Both the position numbers and the translations under genes were made by a program. Of a DNA stretch of 64,000 nucleotides, positions 1 through 14,700 are shown in pieces. The notes under the pieces were generated by a model. That model had not been told where the DNA came from, did no database searches, and saw only the letters and a program-made list of their open reading frames with translations. The stretch comes from Tetracentron sinense. Its lineage: Eukaryota; Streptophyta; Magnoliopsida; Trochodendrales; Trochodendraceae. Each line of letters starts with the position of its first letter. The stretch's first letter is position 1. The stretch spans positions 6,052,639 through 6,116,638 of the forward strand of contig CM026562.1 in the NCBI GenBank assembly GCA_015143295.1, written 5' to 3'.

Positions 1-1840
1 TGGACGTTCTAAAGGTTTTTCTTATAAAATCCTTGCATACCAGATTAGAATTTTCAGTTGGGATCTTAGATGCAAGACATATTCTGATTCGTTTTGCTTC
101 ATAGGAGGACTATCTCTCTGTCTGGTTGAAGGAATTCTGTTACATTGCAAGAAAGCTAATCAGATTCATCAAATGGACTCCCTATTTCATGGCCGGGGCT
201 GAACCTTCAATAATCCCAATTTGGATCAACCTTCTAGGTTTGCCGATTAATCTCTACAATGCCAAAGATTTGATCTCTATTGGAAGCTTGGTGGGGAAAG
301 TTTTGCTCGTTGATGGACCTATGCGAAAAATAACCAGACCTAGGTTGGCTAGGATCTGTGTGGAAGTGGATATTAGTAAAGAGAAAATCCAGAGGTTTTG
401 GCTAGGGTTACGCACTTCGAGGAGATGGCAAGATATAGTTTACGAAAAGGATCCATTTTTTTCGTGAGTTGTAAAAAAGTAGGGCTTGCAAAGCTAGAAA
501 TCATAAAACGTGCAGGAAAGGAGATCGACAGAAAGTGTCTTTCAAAGGAAAAAAAATCATGGAATATGACTCAAAGGGTGGTCTGATCGGAGGTCAAGAG
601 AATAAAGGCTCAGTTGTTGTTTGTCCAACGATTAATAGGAATCAGGCATGGGTTTTGAAATCGGTTGATAGGCAAACAGGAGTTGAGGACAAGAATCCAA
701 TTCCTATTCATGAAAATATGGGCAAGGAAGCATTAGGAACTATCTATGGTGCAATACCAAAGACTGTTCTGGAGGATAACGTAGTTGAATTTCAAGCCAT
801 AAAGGATTTATTCGAAGAGGGATAGTTGAGTGGCAACTTAAAGGGATCAGAGGAAGTGGAAGGTATATCAGAAGACTCACTGGAAGAGGGCGAGATTGAG
901 TTGGAGACCAAACTGAACAGGTTCAGAAATTAGAGAATGGATCTCAGGAAAATCAGAATCCACAAGAAATTACGACAGAAGAGGAGCCTTTCAACCGAGT
1001 TTCCAGATTTGATACAAGCAAGGGCAGTGGGATCAGAATTAGTAGCTATCTAGATGTCTCACATGGGTGTGATAGTCAGATCAGGGAAGAGCCCCTGTAG
1101 GATCTCCTAGTAGTTTTTCAGAAGAAAATGCCCAAGCGAGGTCTGATGTCAGTGTTAGATCTGGTTTAGACCAAAATATGAAGTCTTCCACATTCGAAAA
1201 CTGATCATGATGACGTTTGTGCTAAGAGTTTAAACCCTCTATCCCATATCAAAATTCTTTTGAAGATCCTTCTTTATTTGACGAAGTGGAGGGCTCTTCA
1301 GATTTTGAAGGAGAGATGATCATAGATCATTTTCTAGTTGAACACCAAAGCTTGCTCAATCCCCTACTAACAACAAAACCTAGATGAGTATTCAATTAGA
1401 AGGAGTTTGTCCAACCTAAGGAGATAATCATTTAAAGCAAGTCAAATTGTCTCTTTGAATCTAGACCGGCAAACGATTTAGAGGTGAAAAACGGGGCAGA
1501 AGCATGTGTCTGCCCCTAGGAGTTTAATTTTTGAAGGTAGATGGGAGGTTGAGCTTCCTAGTGGACTTGGTAGTCAAGAGCAAGTTCGTGACGATATTCT
1601 TGTTGAAGAATTTGAAGAAAAAGATGATTTTCAACTAGTGACATCAAAAAGAAATAAGAAGAAGAAGAAAACTTCAACAATTGATTCTTCTTAAGGAAGA
1701 CCAAAGAGGAAGGTTAGGAAACCAACTCGATTTAAGGAGTAGTTTTATTCTTTGGTAATGTAAGATCCGTTCTTAGTAAAGTCCTATGTATTTGTGGTCT
1801 AAAAAAAAAAATTAGCTTTAAAAAAAAAAAAAAAAAAATC
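1..1840 (+). mobile_element. Decayed retroelement ORF with DUF4283-like domain and poly(A) tail
   Basis: An open segment at 126-467 encodes a protein with the pattern W-x-NLLGLPINLYN, then IGSLVGKVLLVD, then RPRLARICVEVDISK. This matches the DUF4283 domain found in the first ORF of many plant LINE-type elements. Further pieces in shifting frames follow to about 1740, rich in Glu/Asp and ending in a Lys-rich stretch (RNKKKKKTS). Two A-runs at about 1801-1838 look like a retroposon tail, so the 3' end is probably near 1838. No reverse transcriptase follows, so this is either an ORF1-only copy or a 3'-deleted one. Frameshifts make it inactive. It could instead be a captured gag-like gene; I prefer the LINE reading because of the A-tail. 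Confidence 0.55.
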
Positions 1841-1975
1841 ATTATTAGAATATCCTTTATACAATTATGAACTTTTCTTAAAATTTTAGGTACCACTATA
1901 ATTTTTTAAAAAAAAACCTATACGAGGATAATAAAGTAAAATTTAAACCTAATAAATAACTATATCTAATGAATC

Positions 1976-2130
1976 AAGATGCTCACGAATTACTTGAGCT
2001 CGAGCTCATTTATGTAATAAACAAGCCAATCTCAAACTTGATTTTCGAGCTCGTTTACTCAATAAACAAGCTTGAACATCCCACTACTCGGCTCGGCTCG
2101 GCTCGGCTCGGCTCGATAACACCCCTACTG
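1976..2130. repeat. Gag-ctc / ggctc-rich repeat, relative of the hAT-like element at 47663
   Basis: This stretch is built of words such as gagctcgagctc and aaacaagcttgaac, followed by a run of the pentamer ggctc (about five copies near 2088-2115) and then ataacacccctac. The same vocabulary and a similar end occur in the complete 700-bp element at 47663-48362, so this is probably a decayed copy. I see no clear target-site duplication here. Confidence 0.4.
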
Positions 2131-2507
2131 CCCATATAACTGATTCACTCTCTACCCCCATATAACTGATTCACTGTCCCCCTCATCCCTTACTTCTCTC
2201 ATCTCAGTTTCTCTTAATGTATGTACTATATAAAGTATAATTTCATTATAAAATAATAGTTAACTTTTTAAATAATATTAATCACTATATATTATAATAA
2301 TAGTAGTTACTTAAGCCAAATTCTCTAATTTGCCACTGGCCTATTATAAAAAAATAAATTTCTCAGCCGAGTTGCTCTTTGAGTTGCAGTCCCGATTTCA
2401 AGCCCAAATAAAGGAGGATTGATGTCAGGTTAGTAGTCCGTGGTTGTTTAGAATTTTTTTTTTTGCTAATATTATAACATTTTGTAATCTTCTTTTTTGG
2501 CCCAGGA

Positions 2508-2540
2508 CTAGCCCTAGCCCTAGCCCTAGCCCTAGCCCTG
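2508..2540. repeat. Hexamer repeat (ccctag)n
   Basis: About five head-to-tail copies of ctagcc lie here. The unit differs from the common plant telomere unit (ccctaaa), so this is a short microsatellite, not an interstitial telomere. Read on the minus strand it gives a meaningless Arg-Ala run. Confidence 0.85.
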
Positions 2541-2775
2541 ATAGGACTTAGGCCTATCAAAATCAAGCCTTCTAAGTTCTAAGGGCTTGAGTAGGACTGC
2601 TACAAATGAGGGCTGGGCTTGGACAGACCCGGCCCATTGAATGCCCTAGCACTACGGTTTAAACGCATTTTCATTTCCTTTCTCCTCTTGTATAAACTTC
2701 AAACTAAAGCTGTAAAAAAGAACGGAGAGAGATTCAAAACTCTCTGTAGAGAGAATCAAAACCTTCTGTTCTTCA

Positions 2776-5700
2776 ATGTCGGTCGCCATGAATCTGTATA
2801 GAACATCTGCAAGAGGTATTTCTTCTCCTTCAACAGGAAAATGGCTTCTACAATCCGTCATCGTTCTACAGTCTTCACTCTACTCTACGAGGACGACGAA
2901 CCAGAAATACAGTAGAAAACCCAAACAGGAACCGTTGAGTTTCGATACGGAGCTTCCAGGGTTTCCCACTGCCTCGAAACTCACTCATAAGGAAGTTCCT
3001 GATTGGCCGAGGCCAAGCGAAATACCTTGGCAGGCGAAGGTTGCTAATTCGGTGAACCTGATTGGCTCTGTCCGGATGCCGGTTCAGTTCCAAGCTTCTC
3101 CTGATGGCAAGTATTGGGCCGGCACTATCATTTCCCAGGAGAAAAGTGCTGATTTTCCGCCACTGTGGTGCGTTTGTTGAACCCTTTTCTTTTCTTTTCT
3201 TTTTACAGTTTATCTTTGTTGAACCCAACTTTGTTTCTGATTTTGTTTGAATTTTTTTCCACAAATGGTAGAGGGTAGTCTAACTTTTCCCATTGATTTG
3301 CTAAATTGGGTTGCATTCTATGTGGGTTAAATTTAGTAAATCGGGTAGTTATGAACTAGAATTTGGTCTTTAGTGAACCCTAATTCTGGAAATGTTATAG
3401 GTCTAGGGTTCTTGCTAGAGGGTTGTGTACTTGGTTCTGTTTAAGTGCGATTTACTTGTCTTAGTTGTTAAAGGTTGGAGTTGGATCTATTTTTTTGAGA
3501 TATAACTTTGTAAAACACCTATATTTGATTGCTGGGTTGCATAGAGGATTGCAATGCCCAGTTCAAAAATTGGAGAAGGGGGTTTGGGGTTTGCACTGAT
3601 TTTGAGCGTTTTTCTCCAACTGAAATTGTTCTGTTTTCTTGCTTCCGGTGGGTTGCTTGAACTCATAATGCCCTCGAGGTATGCATTATAGCATTATGGA
3701 AATGATAAGAGTTGTGTAAGGCATAAGCTTCTAATCAATCTCTTTCCATTATACAGATCAAAGATCTCCTATGTTGGCCTTTCTATCTATGGTCAATATC
3801 ATGCATGTGGTCTATCGATCATTCTTGATGATTTCAATTGTTTTTTTTTGCTCTTGCAGATATGTTGAACTAGTGCTGAGGAAATGTTTTGTGGCTTTGC
3901 TCGACGAACTTCATGTTTTTCTTTGTCATGTCTTGACTTGCTTTAACAAGAATGTGTTTAGGAACCACCTATGCATCCATTGAACTATTACTAAATTTTG
4001 ATCTAATTTCCTCACCAGCCATTAATGCTTTAATATCCTTCTGTTTGTATAAAAAATTCTGCACCCTTACTTCCCCACATCATCTTTGTTCACTAGATTT
4101 GGTTTGATGCATGGTTACTAGAGTGAGAAACAAAAACGAGAAGCAAAGCAAAAGCGAAAAGTGGGAAGCAAGGCTCAAAAATCCTTAGGAAATGGGAAGC
4201 GAGAAATGAGATATAGGCTCTCTATTCCCATTATGTTATTATGGGTAGTTATATCTTTAATTTTATCTTACATGAGATTTTTGTGGAAAAATAGATGCCT
4301 TAGGTTCCAACCAACGATACTTGCTTAGAGTCTACACCCTAGGCTATAGACTGTGGTCTATCCCATCATTTCACACATACAACTCTTTTTGACTACTAAA
4401 TGAGACGTGATTGAAGTGATTCTGTCCAAGGAATTCCCACTTTGTACATAGCTTCCCTGCAATATGGCTTGATGTCAACTGTCCTTAGTTTAGTAGTATT
4501 TAAATTTTTACATGCAGGAAGATTTGAATTTTGATAATTGGGGTGATATGTCCAACGAGGTAGCTATGGTGATGTAGGGCAAAACACAAAAGCAAGAAAA
4601 ATAATGATGGATGAGAGGTTGATAACGTGAGCAGATTTTCAAATTAAACAAAGAAGGGAAAGAGAGAGGGGATAGGAAGTGGAGTCGCACTACTTCTATA
4701 AAGGTCCTAGAGTTGGAGTCTCTCCTGTTGATAGGGGTAGTTTGGGTATTTCATGTTAATCATATTGTGTAATTTACGTGTAGTGACATGTCTATTATGC
4801 GTTATCCTCATAAGGGTAATTATGTAATTTTTCACATTAGTAATAATATAAAAGGAAAAGAGAGGGATGTGAATCATTATCACATCCTCTCCGTCTCTCT
4901 TTCTTCTTTGTCTTGTTCCTTTTCTTCCTCTTTCTATTATCTCCATTATTTTTACCTGGTATGATAGAGGGAGTATTGTTTTCTTGTCAAAGAAGACAAA
5001 AAGAGGTGTGCTGTGATGTCACTACTACCATACGACTGAGTTCTCAGTTGTACGACAATCCTTCAGTACTCTTTGGACCGCGAGACTTATAGTATTAGTC
5101 GAGAGTCGTTAAACTGTGGCTTTTGCTCATTCAGGAGTTTCAAAACACCTCCAGAATTTCTTTTTTCCAAAATGTTTCTCCTCTAATCAAATTTTAGGCC
5201 TAAAACAACTCCTTGTTGATTTTAGGTTCAAATATTAAGATCTTAGCGTTTGATTTCTAATTGAAAGTGTTTTTCCAATTTTTTGAAGGTATGCAAAAGT
5301 TTCTTGTTTTTTCCATTTTAGTTGTTTAAATTAAATGAAAATATGTTGTAATTAACCCAAAATGAGTAGATCTATTGATTTCATGCGAAATTTATAGATC
5401 AAAAACTTTTTTCTTAGAAATCGACAATTTTCAACACCTTTTTTTATAAAAAAATTTGAAAACTAAAATCTTCAATATATTAAAATTTCAATATAGGATT
5501 CAAAAAAATGAAATAAGTAAATCTATAGATGATCTACAAGATTTTTCATTTACATACTAATCCTTATTTTTGAATTTTTAAATATTTTAAGTAATTAATT
5601 TTTTGCATGTGTATTGCTATAAAATAAGTATATATAACTTAATTGTGTACTCTGAAATGCTCTATATTAATGATCATTATATAGGTTTGATATGACACCA

Positions 5701-8700
5701 AATAAAGATAACAGGTAAAGAGTGTGTCAGATATAAAGGGTGGCAATATGGGGAGTCTGTAGACAGGTTGAGGCATACGAAGAAATTTAATTTATATGAA
5801 TTTTAGTTTAAAGGTGGTGGGATTACTCGACTGAAAGAACATTTGGCGGGTATAAGGAGAAACTTCTACTATTGCCCCTTAGTGCCCTTGAGTGGAGTAA
5901 TGGCACACTTGAGCCACAAGAATAATGGCACACTTGAATTAGAAGAAGGTTGAGAAGAAGCGGCCGGCTGCGGCGAGCTCAGACCTTAATGCTACTTTGA
6001 TATAGTAGAGCCGCTGGTATTAGTGAAGCTGGACTAAGTGAGCCTGAGCTAAGACTAGTATGGGTTATAAACTTATAATGATGATGATGAGGATGAACTA
6101 ATGAGGACTCCGAGGACTCATCAATTAGAGGTTGAGGGAAGAGTTGCAAATATTAACGATGATGATAGTGATAGTGATGATGATGGTGACGATGAAGGGG
6201 ATGTTGGGGGGACGTCATATGAACAGCCACATGCACAGCTGGAGGAGAGTCATTAGAAAGGGAGCCATGATATTGTATTTACAGAGGACAATACTTTGAC
6301 CAAGCCATCTAGGACAGTAGTCATGGTGCGTGTATGCCCTCTTGTGGTCATGAAAGCCATATGTATGAACAGAAACGACATGGTATTGGGCAACAGGTTG
6401 GACAAGGCATAAATTACATGATTTATAAGATGGATAGAATAAATACTAACTAGCGTAGTCATCATGATAGTGACTATAGATACAAGAGTGCACCTTCGTC
6501 CCTATATGGTTATGGTAATGATGTGAGATCCCAGGCATGGAGTGACAGTTATGGACATATTCCATAGATTTCGGGTTTGTAGTCGATTGGGGTTGTATAT
6601 GCTCCAGATGCCAGTCAACAACAGCCATACATACATATGTACATATGCACCAGGCCATATACCACATTTTCATACGTTGGCCACAATATTGTCATCATGT
6701 TTGGCTCACGTATAATGTATCGCTTTATTCAGTTCCCGAGTCCACGAGTATGACCCAACATGAAATGTAATGTAGTATCGAGCTTGTATCATGTATATAA
6801 TGTACTATATGGTTGTAAGTGCGATTCTGGAAAGATTTGTGGTGTGGCTCTTCTTCATTGAGAGAAGACTTTGGTAATTTATTCTTGCTCGCCAATGACA
6901 AGGAGGTAGTTGTCGAAGATTATGTGGAGAGAAGGGGGGAGGAGGTGGTTTGGAGCCTATCCTTAAGACGTGACTTAAATGATTGGAAGGTTGAGGAGGT
7001 GTCTAGTTTGTTGGCTCATTTAAGTTCTTACCACCTGAGCACAGAGATTCGGGATTGCCGAGTTTGGAGCGGAAGTAAGAGTGGGAGATTCTCAGTTAAA
7101 TCTCTTTATAAGTCCTTGAGCCCAGTTCTCTCGAGTTCTTTTCTTCATCGAGTAGTGTGGAACCCTGGTATCCCCTCTAAGGTATAATTTTTTCTTTGAA
7201 ACACTGCATTAAATAAAATCCTTACTTGTGATCATTTGCAACATCGAGGGTAGAAGATGGCAAACTGGTGTTTCATGTGTCTTGAAGCAGAAGAGACAGT
7301 AGATCATTTGCTCCTTCATTGTCCTTATGCGGCTAAAATCTGGGGCTCCTTTTTGTCTCGTTTGGGTTTGGTTTGAGTTTTCCCCTCATCTTTCAAAGAG
7401 TTCTTAGATAGTTGGTGCAGTCCTTGAAGAGATGGGACTTGGGAGGTTATTTAGGCAGTCTTGTCGGGAGCCATATCTTGGATGCTTTGGAAGGAGAGAA
7501 ATCTCAGGGTCTTTGAGGACTCTTCAGTTTCTCGGTCTCGTTTGTGTGCTAGGATTCGGGTGGTTGTGTTGGAATGGGCGGGTCTAAAAGTAGATGGGGT
7601 GGAGCTTCGGGCGTTGATGGGCTGAGTCAGTAGGGAGCTGTGTGCCCTCGTCTAGGAGTAGGGTTTTTTCTTGTTTTTGATGCTTTCGAGTTTATTTCCT
7701 TATAAACCCTGTGTTTGCACCTCTGTTTTTGCCTGTATTCTTGCTATTTTCAATATATTTGGTTTGTTGCTGATCAAAAAAAAAAATCTACTTATCTAGA
7801 TTGTATTTGCCTATATTTGGCTAAGTGACTATTGTTTTTGTTTTAATACCTGTTTATCAGCATGCTCACATTTTTTAACTTATAAAATTCTTAAATCTCA
7901 TATGTATGGTTATAAATGTAGTTGGTGGACTTCATTTAGTTTTTTTAGTTTATATTTACATTAGAAGAGATTTTATGCAAGGTATTGAAGTTTTTTCTTG
8001 TGTATGAAAACATATCTTATTTTTCCAGCTTATCAGTGCGTATTGAACCGAGACCCCGATACATATCATAAAATCGTCCTACTGATATTCATACTGATCA
8101 GTGCGTACTGATACTGATATTTTGAACCATGTTTATAATGTGTTGATCGATGCGTAATAGTATCGATTGATATTGTACCGATATTGTTACTGTTACATAT
8201 CGGTCTACTTATTGGGACGATACGCTTGCTATGTATCGATACTTGAATCCATGCTTAAAACCAAACTTTACTTTAACACAATTCTAAATGTTTTAAAATG
8301 TGGAGGCATGGGTTGAGGCACTTCACTTGCCTAATGCATCTGCTGTACCCTCACGATCATACTAAGTTAATAACAAATAGATGGGTCTGCAATTGGGATG
8401 AGCTTGAGTATGACCTTTAGAAACACAAGAGGAACCCATGATGAAAGAATACAATCGAGAAGGATGCTACATAACAAGGACCCTAAAAGGTGCCCCAAAA
8501 ATTTCTAGTTTGAATTCTCGAGCATTTCATTCTTTGTCAAAATGAGAGACTAGCTGAAGAACAACCTGATAACAAGAATCTTATTCATGGAATAAGGCAT
8601 TAAACTTCAACGGAGGAGATAAATCCTTCATCACCCAGCCAAATGCTTGTGACAGATCGCCTATCTAGAAAATAGTGGGAAAGAGTTGTGATAGTTGGAT

Positions 8701-11700
8701 TTTCTGTTCCAAATAGCTTTCCATTCAGTAGTTCAGCTTCAATAACTTCGGAGTAACCAACTGAAATTTTCTGGGATAGCTTCTCATTAAGCATGACCTA
8801 TTACAACTTAAGAATAATTAGTCGAGACTTGAAATAAAATTTTCTAGTTTGACTTGAGTTTTTATTCCTTTTTTTTTTGGTTGGTTTGACAACTTGATTA
8901 GAGTTTCTCATGGCAAACTAGATTTTTTTTTTGATCATTAACTCATCTTATTAAAAAAGGAGAAAGAGAAAAAACAAGAACCTAACCACAGAGTTTACAA
9001 GCATGTAAACTCAACACCGGCCAGCTATACAAACAAAAACCACCCCCTCGGGATACAACAAATTAATGCACAATATCTTGGATTTCCTACCCTGTACAAA
9101 GTAACTCTACCCACTCCATAACTTCCAACCGGATATGGTCACACATCCAGGGCACGGTAGACGAAATATCATCGAAGGCTCTACGATTTCTCTCTTTCCA
9201 AATCCACCATGAGATAGCCCCAGGTAGAAATGCCCAAATCACCTCCCACGCACCTTCCCCTCTATCCCATTGCCAACAATCTAAGAAATGGCGGAAGGAT
9301 GAGGGAAAACCCATGCCACCCCCATACGAGAAAGCAAAAACTCCACACCTCCTAAAGCACTAGGCAATGGAAAAGAAGATGTTCCACAGTCTCTTCCGCT
9401 TGGAAGCATATAAAACACCGGTTTACCATACTTCATCCTCTATGTTGTAGATGATCCCCAGTTAGAATTTTGTCCAACGTTGCTGACCATAAGAAGAAAG
9501 ATACCTTAGAGGGTATTCCGGGATTCCACACAACCCTATGAGGGAACGTCCCCCCCAGAGAAGGAGACAGAGATTGAAACAGTAGTCTAACTGAGAAATG
9601 CCCATTACTCATTCTAGACCACATTCTGCAATCCCCAACCTCAGGGCATAGAACCGACGAGGAAATACGCTCCAGAAGCATAGACAGATCACTGATTTCC
9701 CAATCATTAAGATCCAGATGCATCCTCGGACACCAAACAACTCCCGTTGTACTCCTCTCATAAGAATCCTCCACCAGAACATCCTTGCTGGTTGCAAGAA
9801 CAAAGAGGTTACCAAAATCTTCCATTAGGCGAGTAGACCCTAACCAAATGTCCTTCCAGAACCTTATCTCCAACCCTCTCCCCGCCCGAAAACTAAAGAA
9901 AGGCACGACCAAATCAGCAGTAGCCATAATCCCCTTCTAGAACCCCAAACCATGAGGGCCCCAACCTACAAAAGAATATGTTTAGTTGATAAAGTTCTTT
10001 TATGTTTTTTTTTTTCCCTTTTCTTTATGTTGTACCTAAATGTTAACCTCAGCCTCGTTACAAGTGAGATTGACTTGAATTTTTTTGTTTCGTTTTAATC
10101 AATCAATTGATTTCTTTAACCTGCATGGACCATGCGGCTGTGGCTTTATCAAGTTAAGAATTACATTCCATTGTCAAAGTGCATACTTCCTTTGTTTCTT
10201 GCCGAGTGGTTGATTCAAATCATCATTCTTTTACTAATGTTTGCTCCATCTTCTTCACAATTATCTGTTATAGAAAACATTTCTAATTTATGTTGATTGA
10301 GCTTCACATGCTTTTCTTTCTATCATGAATCAGGATTCCAGTAATATTTGAAGGTGATCTAGCACATATTGCTGCTTGCCATCTGAAGGAAAATGATCTT
10401 GTTTACATTGGTGGACAAATAAGTGCAGATCCACCGCCGTTCCCTATAGAGCATGGTCAAGCAAATGTCCAGGTAGGATCTGTTGTAGGAAATGTAATCA
10501 TTTCACGGTAACAAATTAGTGCTTCCCCAAACATCTTTTGGCTGGATGTTGAGGAAAATTGCCCTCTTCGTTTTTTGAAGTGTTCAAAGTTGCCATATTC
10601 ACGGAGAAGGAAATTTAAAATGGATCAAATAGCGTAGTTCTGCATTGGTAGGAATGTGAAGCAAGTATTAAAATTTTGGTACTAGAGTATGATATGTTTA
10701 TGCTTGATACTGGAATGAGTATGTTTGACTTGGTTTAGCAGTTGTGGATTGAACATGCATCTTAGAGTCTAGACTAATCCAGCCAATACAATGTGTGACA
10801 CTTGGTAGAAATTATTACTCAGACAATGTCTTGTGCGTCTTCAGATACAACACAATTATTACCTCGACTGAGACTTGAAGCTGCTGCGTTGACTTACACT
10901 TCCTCTTTGCACCACTTTTTGCTAGAGTTTATTGAGTCTAGCTTTCATAGAAGTGTGAGAGAATCCAACCATGAGCCTAGAGAAAGTTTACGTATGGGCC
11001 ATGCTAGAGAGTTTTTTTCCCTTATTCTTTATATTGTACCTAAATGTTAACCCCAGCCTCTTTACAAGTGAGATTGACTTGACTTTTTTGTTTTGTTTTA
11101 ATTAATTGATTGATTGATTTCTTAAACCCGCATGGACCATGCAGCTGCAGGTTTATCAACTAGAGAATTACATTCCGTTGTCAAAGTGCATACTTCCTTT
11201 GCTTGCCAAGTGGTTGATTCAAATCATCAGCTCCATCTCCTTCACAACTATATCTAGGGACTACCCTACCCCCTCTTCTTTCGCCACTTGGATGTAATTA
11301 GTCGAATCTCCTCCAACTTCCAAGGGCCTAGAGAAATTATCCTTAAAAACTTTTGAGGCGTTAAGAGGAGCGCTAGGCAAGGTTTCACACATTGGTTTCA
11401 CTATAAACTTTGGTCACCTTGGAAGTGGAAACATTTTGTGGAGTTTGTTAAAGTTGATGGAACTATTGTAAACATTTTGGAAATCATAGAAACATTATGA
11501 AAACCATAGAAACATGCATTTATAGTTTTTTACGAAGGGTTTAAAATAAGTATCAATACGCACTTAAAACTCATTGTATAACATAAACCAACCATTTGGA
11601 ATAGGAAAAGTAAGATAAATAACAAGTAACATAAACTGTCGTGTGTGTCTGAAGCTGTAAAAGCAAAAATATATACTTAATAAAGGGTCAATACTTATAG

Positions 11701-14700
11701 TTGCAAAGTAATATATTCAAAAACGAATATATAATGTGCACATCACATTAATCATAAGATTCATATCCACATAAAGTATGATGTGGCTAGAAATATTATT
11801 ATTCATCTTAGAATTTAGTTTTTTAATTATAAAGTTATTTTTTAAATGCAGAAGATATACGTACATATGCTGATCTCAATGTTTCCTGATTTTTTTTTCT
11901 CGTATTATAATTTTTTTTGACATTTAATTGACGAAAGTAATTTAATAACTTAAACTAACCCATTACATTTCATTTGATCAATAATACATCATCTAAATGT
12001 CAATTGTTTTTAGGTTATGTCTATTAAAAAATATTAATCAGAAAGGCGTGGTCGGTTTTTAATATAATAACTCAAAACAGATGGGCTCAAAGGGGAAAAA
12101 ATGGAGAGAATATGAGAGTTTCACACAATTGGATAACAAAATATGATTGTTTGATCAATATTTCTATACATGTCAACCAAAATAACGCATTTATAAACTA
12201 AAAAAGTACATTTCGTATAATAACCGAAAAAGTTCGGAAACATTAGGAAATGTCATGAAATATTGTAATTTTTATGTCGTAGGTAGGGTTCGTGTCAGCA
12301 CCCATTGAAGTGGACATATTTTGAAAGTCGAATCAAACCGGGATAGTAGAAAATCTTAAAAAAGATTACAAATTATGAAAAATCATAGACCATTATAATA
12401 AATATTTATTTGTAACTTTTTCAAAAAATTGTGAATAGTTTTCCAATTAATCGTTTGACAAAAAAAAAAAATCATGAATTTATTTCTGACTGAAAAAAAG
12501 AACTTTTTTTGTATTCTTATAGGTGCCGAATGGAATCTTTTTATTGGTCTGCTTGCATTACTTCATGCAAAATCCCCTCCTTGAGAGATTATAAAAAAGT
12601 CGAGAGATGACTCTCTTTATCCCTATGTTTGCTCCAAACTGGGAGAGAACAGCTAGTCAATTAGAAGACTTCAAGTGTTCTACGAGATGTCACTCTAATC
12701 CCCACCTGGCCACTAATAGGAATGTACCAAAAGTAGGGCACTTGTCCTCCCTACCAGATGGCTTAGACCAACTTCCCATGACAGTAAATCGCAGTTGTTC
12801 CCTCTCGTATGAAGAGAGGAGAATCCCTCAGAAGGATGCTGAACTTTTAAACATATTGCCATTGTCACACAAGAGAACAGCAACAGAAGAATTCAGAATA
12901 CTGTAAAAGACCAAAACAGAGTAGGCAACATGGAATATGCAAGGAAAGACAATAGGATTCTTGCTTTCCTTAATTTGGCTTTCTTTTTCAGTATATGTGA
13001 AAATCCTCCCTTGGAGGCATCATGTAGCCCTTTAATGGGAAAATCTGTTTGAAGTATCAATAATTGTGATATTTATATATTTCATCTCTTCTCTCTCTCT
13101 CTCTCTCTCTCTTCTTTTAATCAGAGGTAATGTTCAGTGGGTAATTAATGGTTCAGATTCAATTTGAGCCAGAAGTAAAGTTCCTCCCGCTGATAAACAT
13201 TCAACTTCGTTGATCTCCTGATCAACGAAGGATATTTTACACTGTATCAAGCATTCATACCCAAGTCAAAATTTGCATGGACAATAATGTTTCATATTTA
13301 ACGTTAAATACACCAATCATTGTTTTTAACACTTCCTCAACACATACTTTTCATATACGCAATCTCTTAATCATATTTACCTTTTGTTTCTTTTTGTATT
13401 GTTTTGGGGTTTCTCTAATGTATTATGGATGACGTATTAGGTACTAATTAATTTCTACATTTGGTACATATGGATCTTGGACTTGTTATTTCTGCATTTA
13501 TGGATATAATTAAACTGCACAAATTTTCTTAATCTCTCTTATCTGTATGGAAATCATTTTAGATTAGTGATATATGTATGAAGTTGACATCCAAGTCTTC
13601 ACTATCTTAGGTTATGGTGCAAAGCATGAATTTTGTCCAGAATTCTTATCAAAAGAAGAAGAGTTATGCACCTCACAATCAAGATGAATGGGCTTTCCAT
13701 TTTTCCGGTAAAATCCATGTTTTTGATTCTCAACCTCATATTTGTTTCGCCTCTTTATTAACAAATTAACTATTTTTTTAAAATTCAAATTTCTGATTTT
13801 TTGGATACATATGATAGTCCTTAATTTCCAACCAAGTGATATTCTGTGGATTAGTGTAGTAATGTGTCGCCTATGCAATGCCTTGTCTAGCCAGGACTCT
13901 TATCACCTAATCTTGATTTAGGCGGGTACTCATTCAATTTATTTTATTATAATTTTAGCATAAGAAATTAAAGTTTGGTCGCATAGGCAATGCCTCGGCC
14001 AGGGACCCTCTATCACTTAGGCTCGACCTGTTCGCTTTGACTACACTGCTGTGGATAAATATCATTTCTCTAATTTCCGACCGAGCAATTGTCTATCGTG
14101 ATTAGGTAATTGATAGTCTTCTGTTCGGACCAAATGTTGATACTTAATTTCCTTTTAACCAATTCAAGTGATTCTGTGGAATTGTTCTTTTGCCCTTCAT
14201 AATTTTGAAATTAAAATTTCGTAACAGATGCTCAGATGCATGTCCCTTTTTTTGTTTACTCTCTGGTTCTCACTTCAAATCAAAGCAAATTGCAAAAATC
14301 TTGATGTTTTATAAGCTCAGTGAGCAAGATTCATACATCTCTACTTCAAAGAAGTTTCCTGCCTGATTGGTTTAAATTTTAACCATTAAAATTAGTGTTG
14401 GTAAGAAAGAATACATATATTTCTACTTCATGGAGAGAGATTTGATTGCTACCAAGTTACAAGTTGTACTCCAGGTCCTATAAAATTTGTAGCCTTGTTT
14501 TTCTGAAAACTGCATCTTGTTATCCTGGATATCTTCCGCTGATTTGTTGTATTTTATACGTAATTATAGCTTTTCTATGTGTTTGTGTGTAGTTTCTCAT
14601 TTCAGCTTCATTCTAATATATGGATGCCTTTTTCTTCTAAATTTTATGCTTTGTATCCTTATTACTCAACAATTTCTCTTTTTCATTGCAATAAATCGTT

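Noticed and set aside
2508-2540. Interstitial telomere array
   Set aside because: The unit is ccctag with six bases, while plants normally have ccctaaa; five copies are a simple microsatellite.
2363-2566. Arg-Ala repeat protein on the minus strand
   Set aside because: It is only the translation of the ccctag hexamer repeat with no start context or homology.
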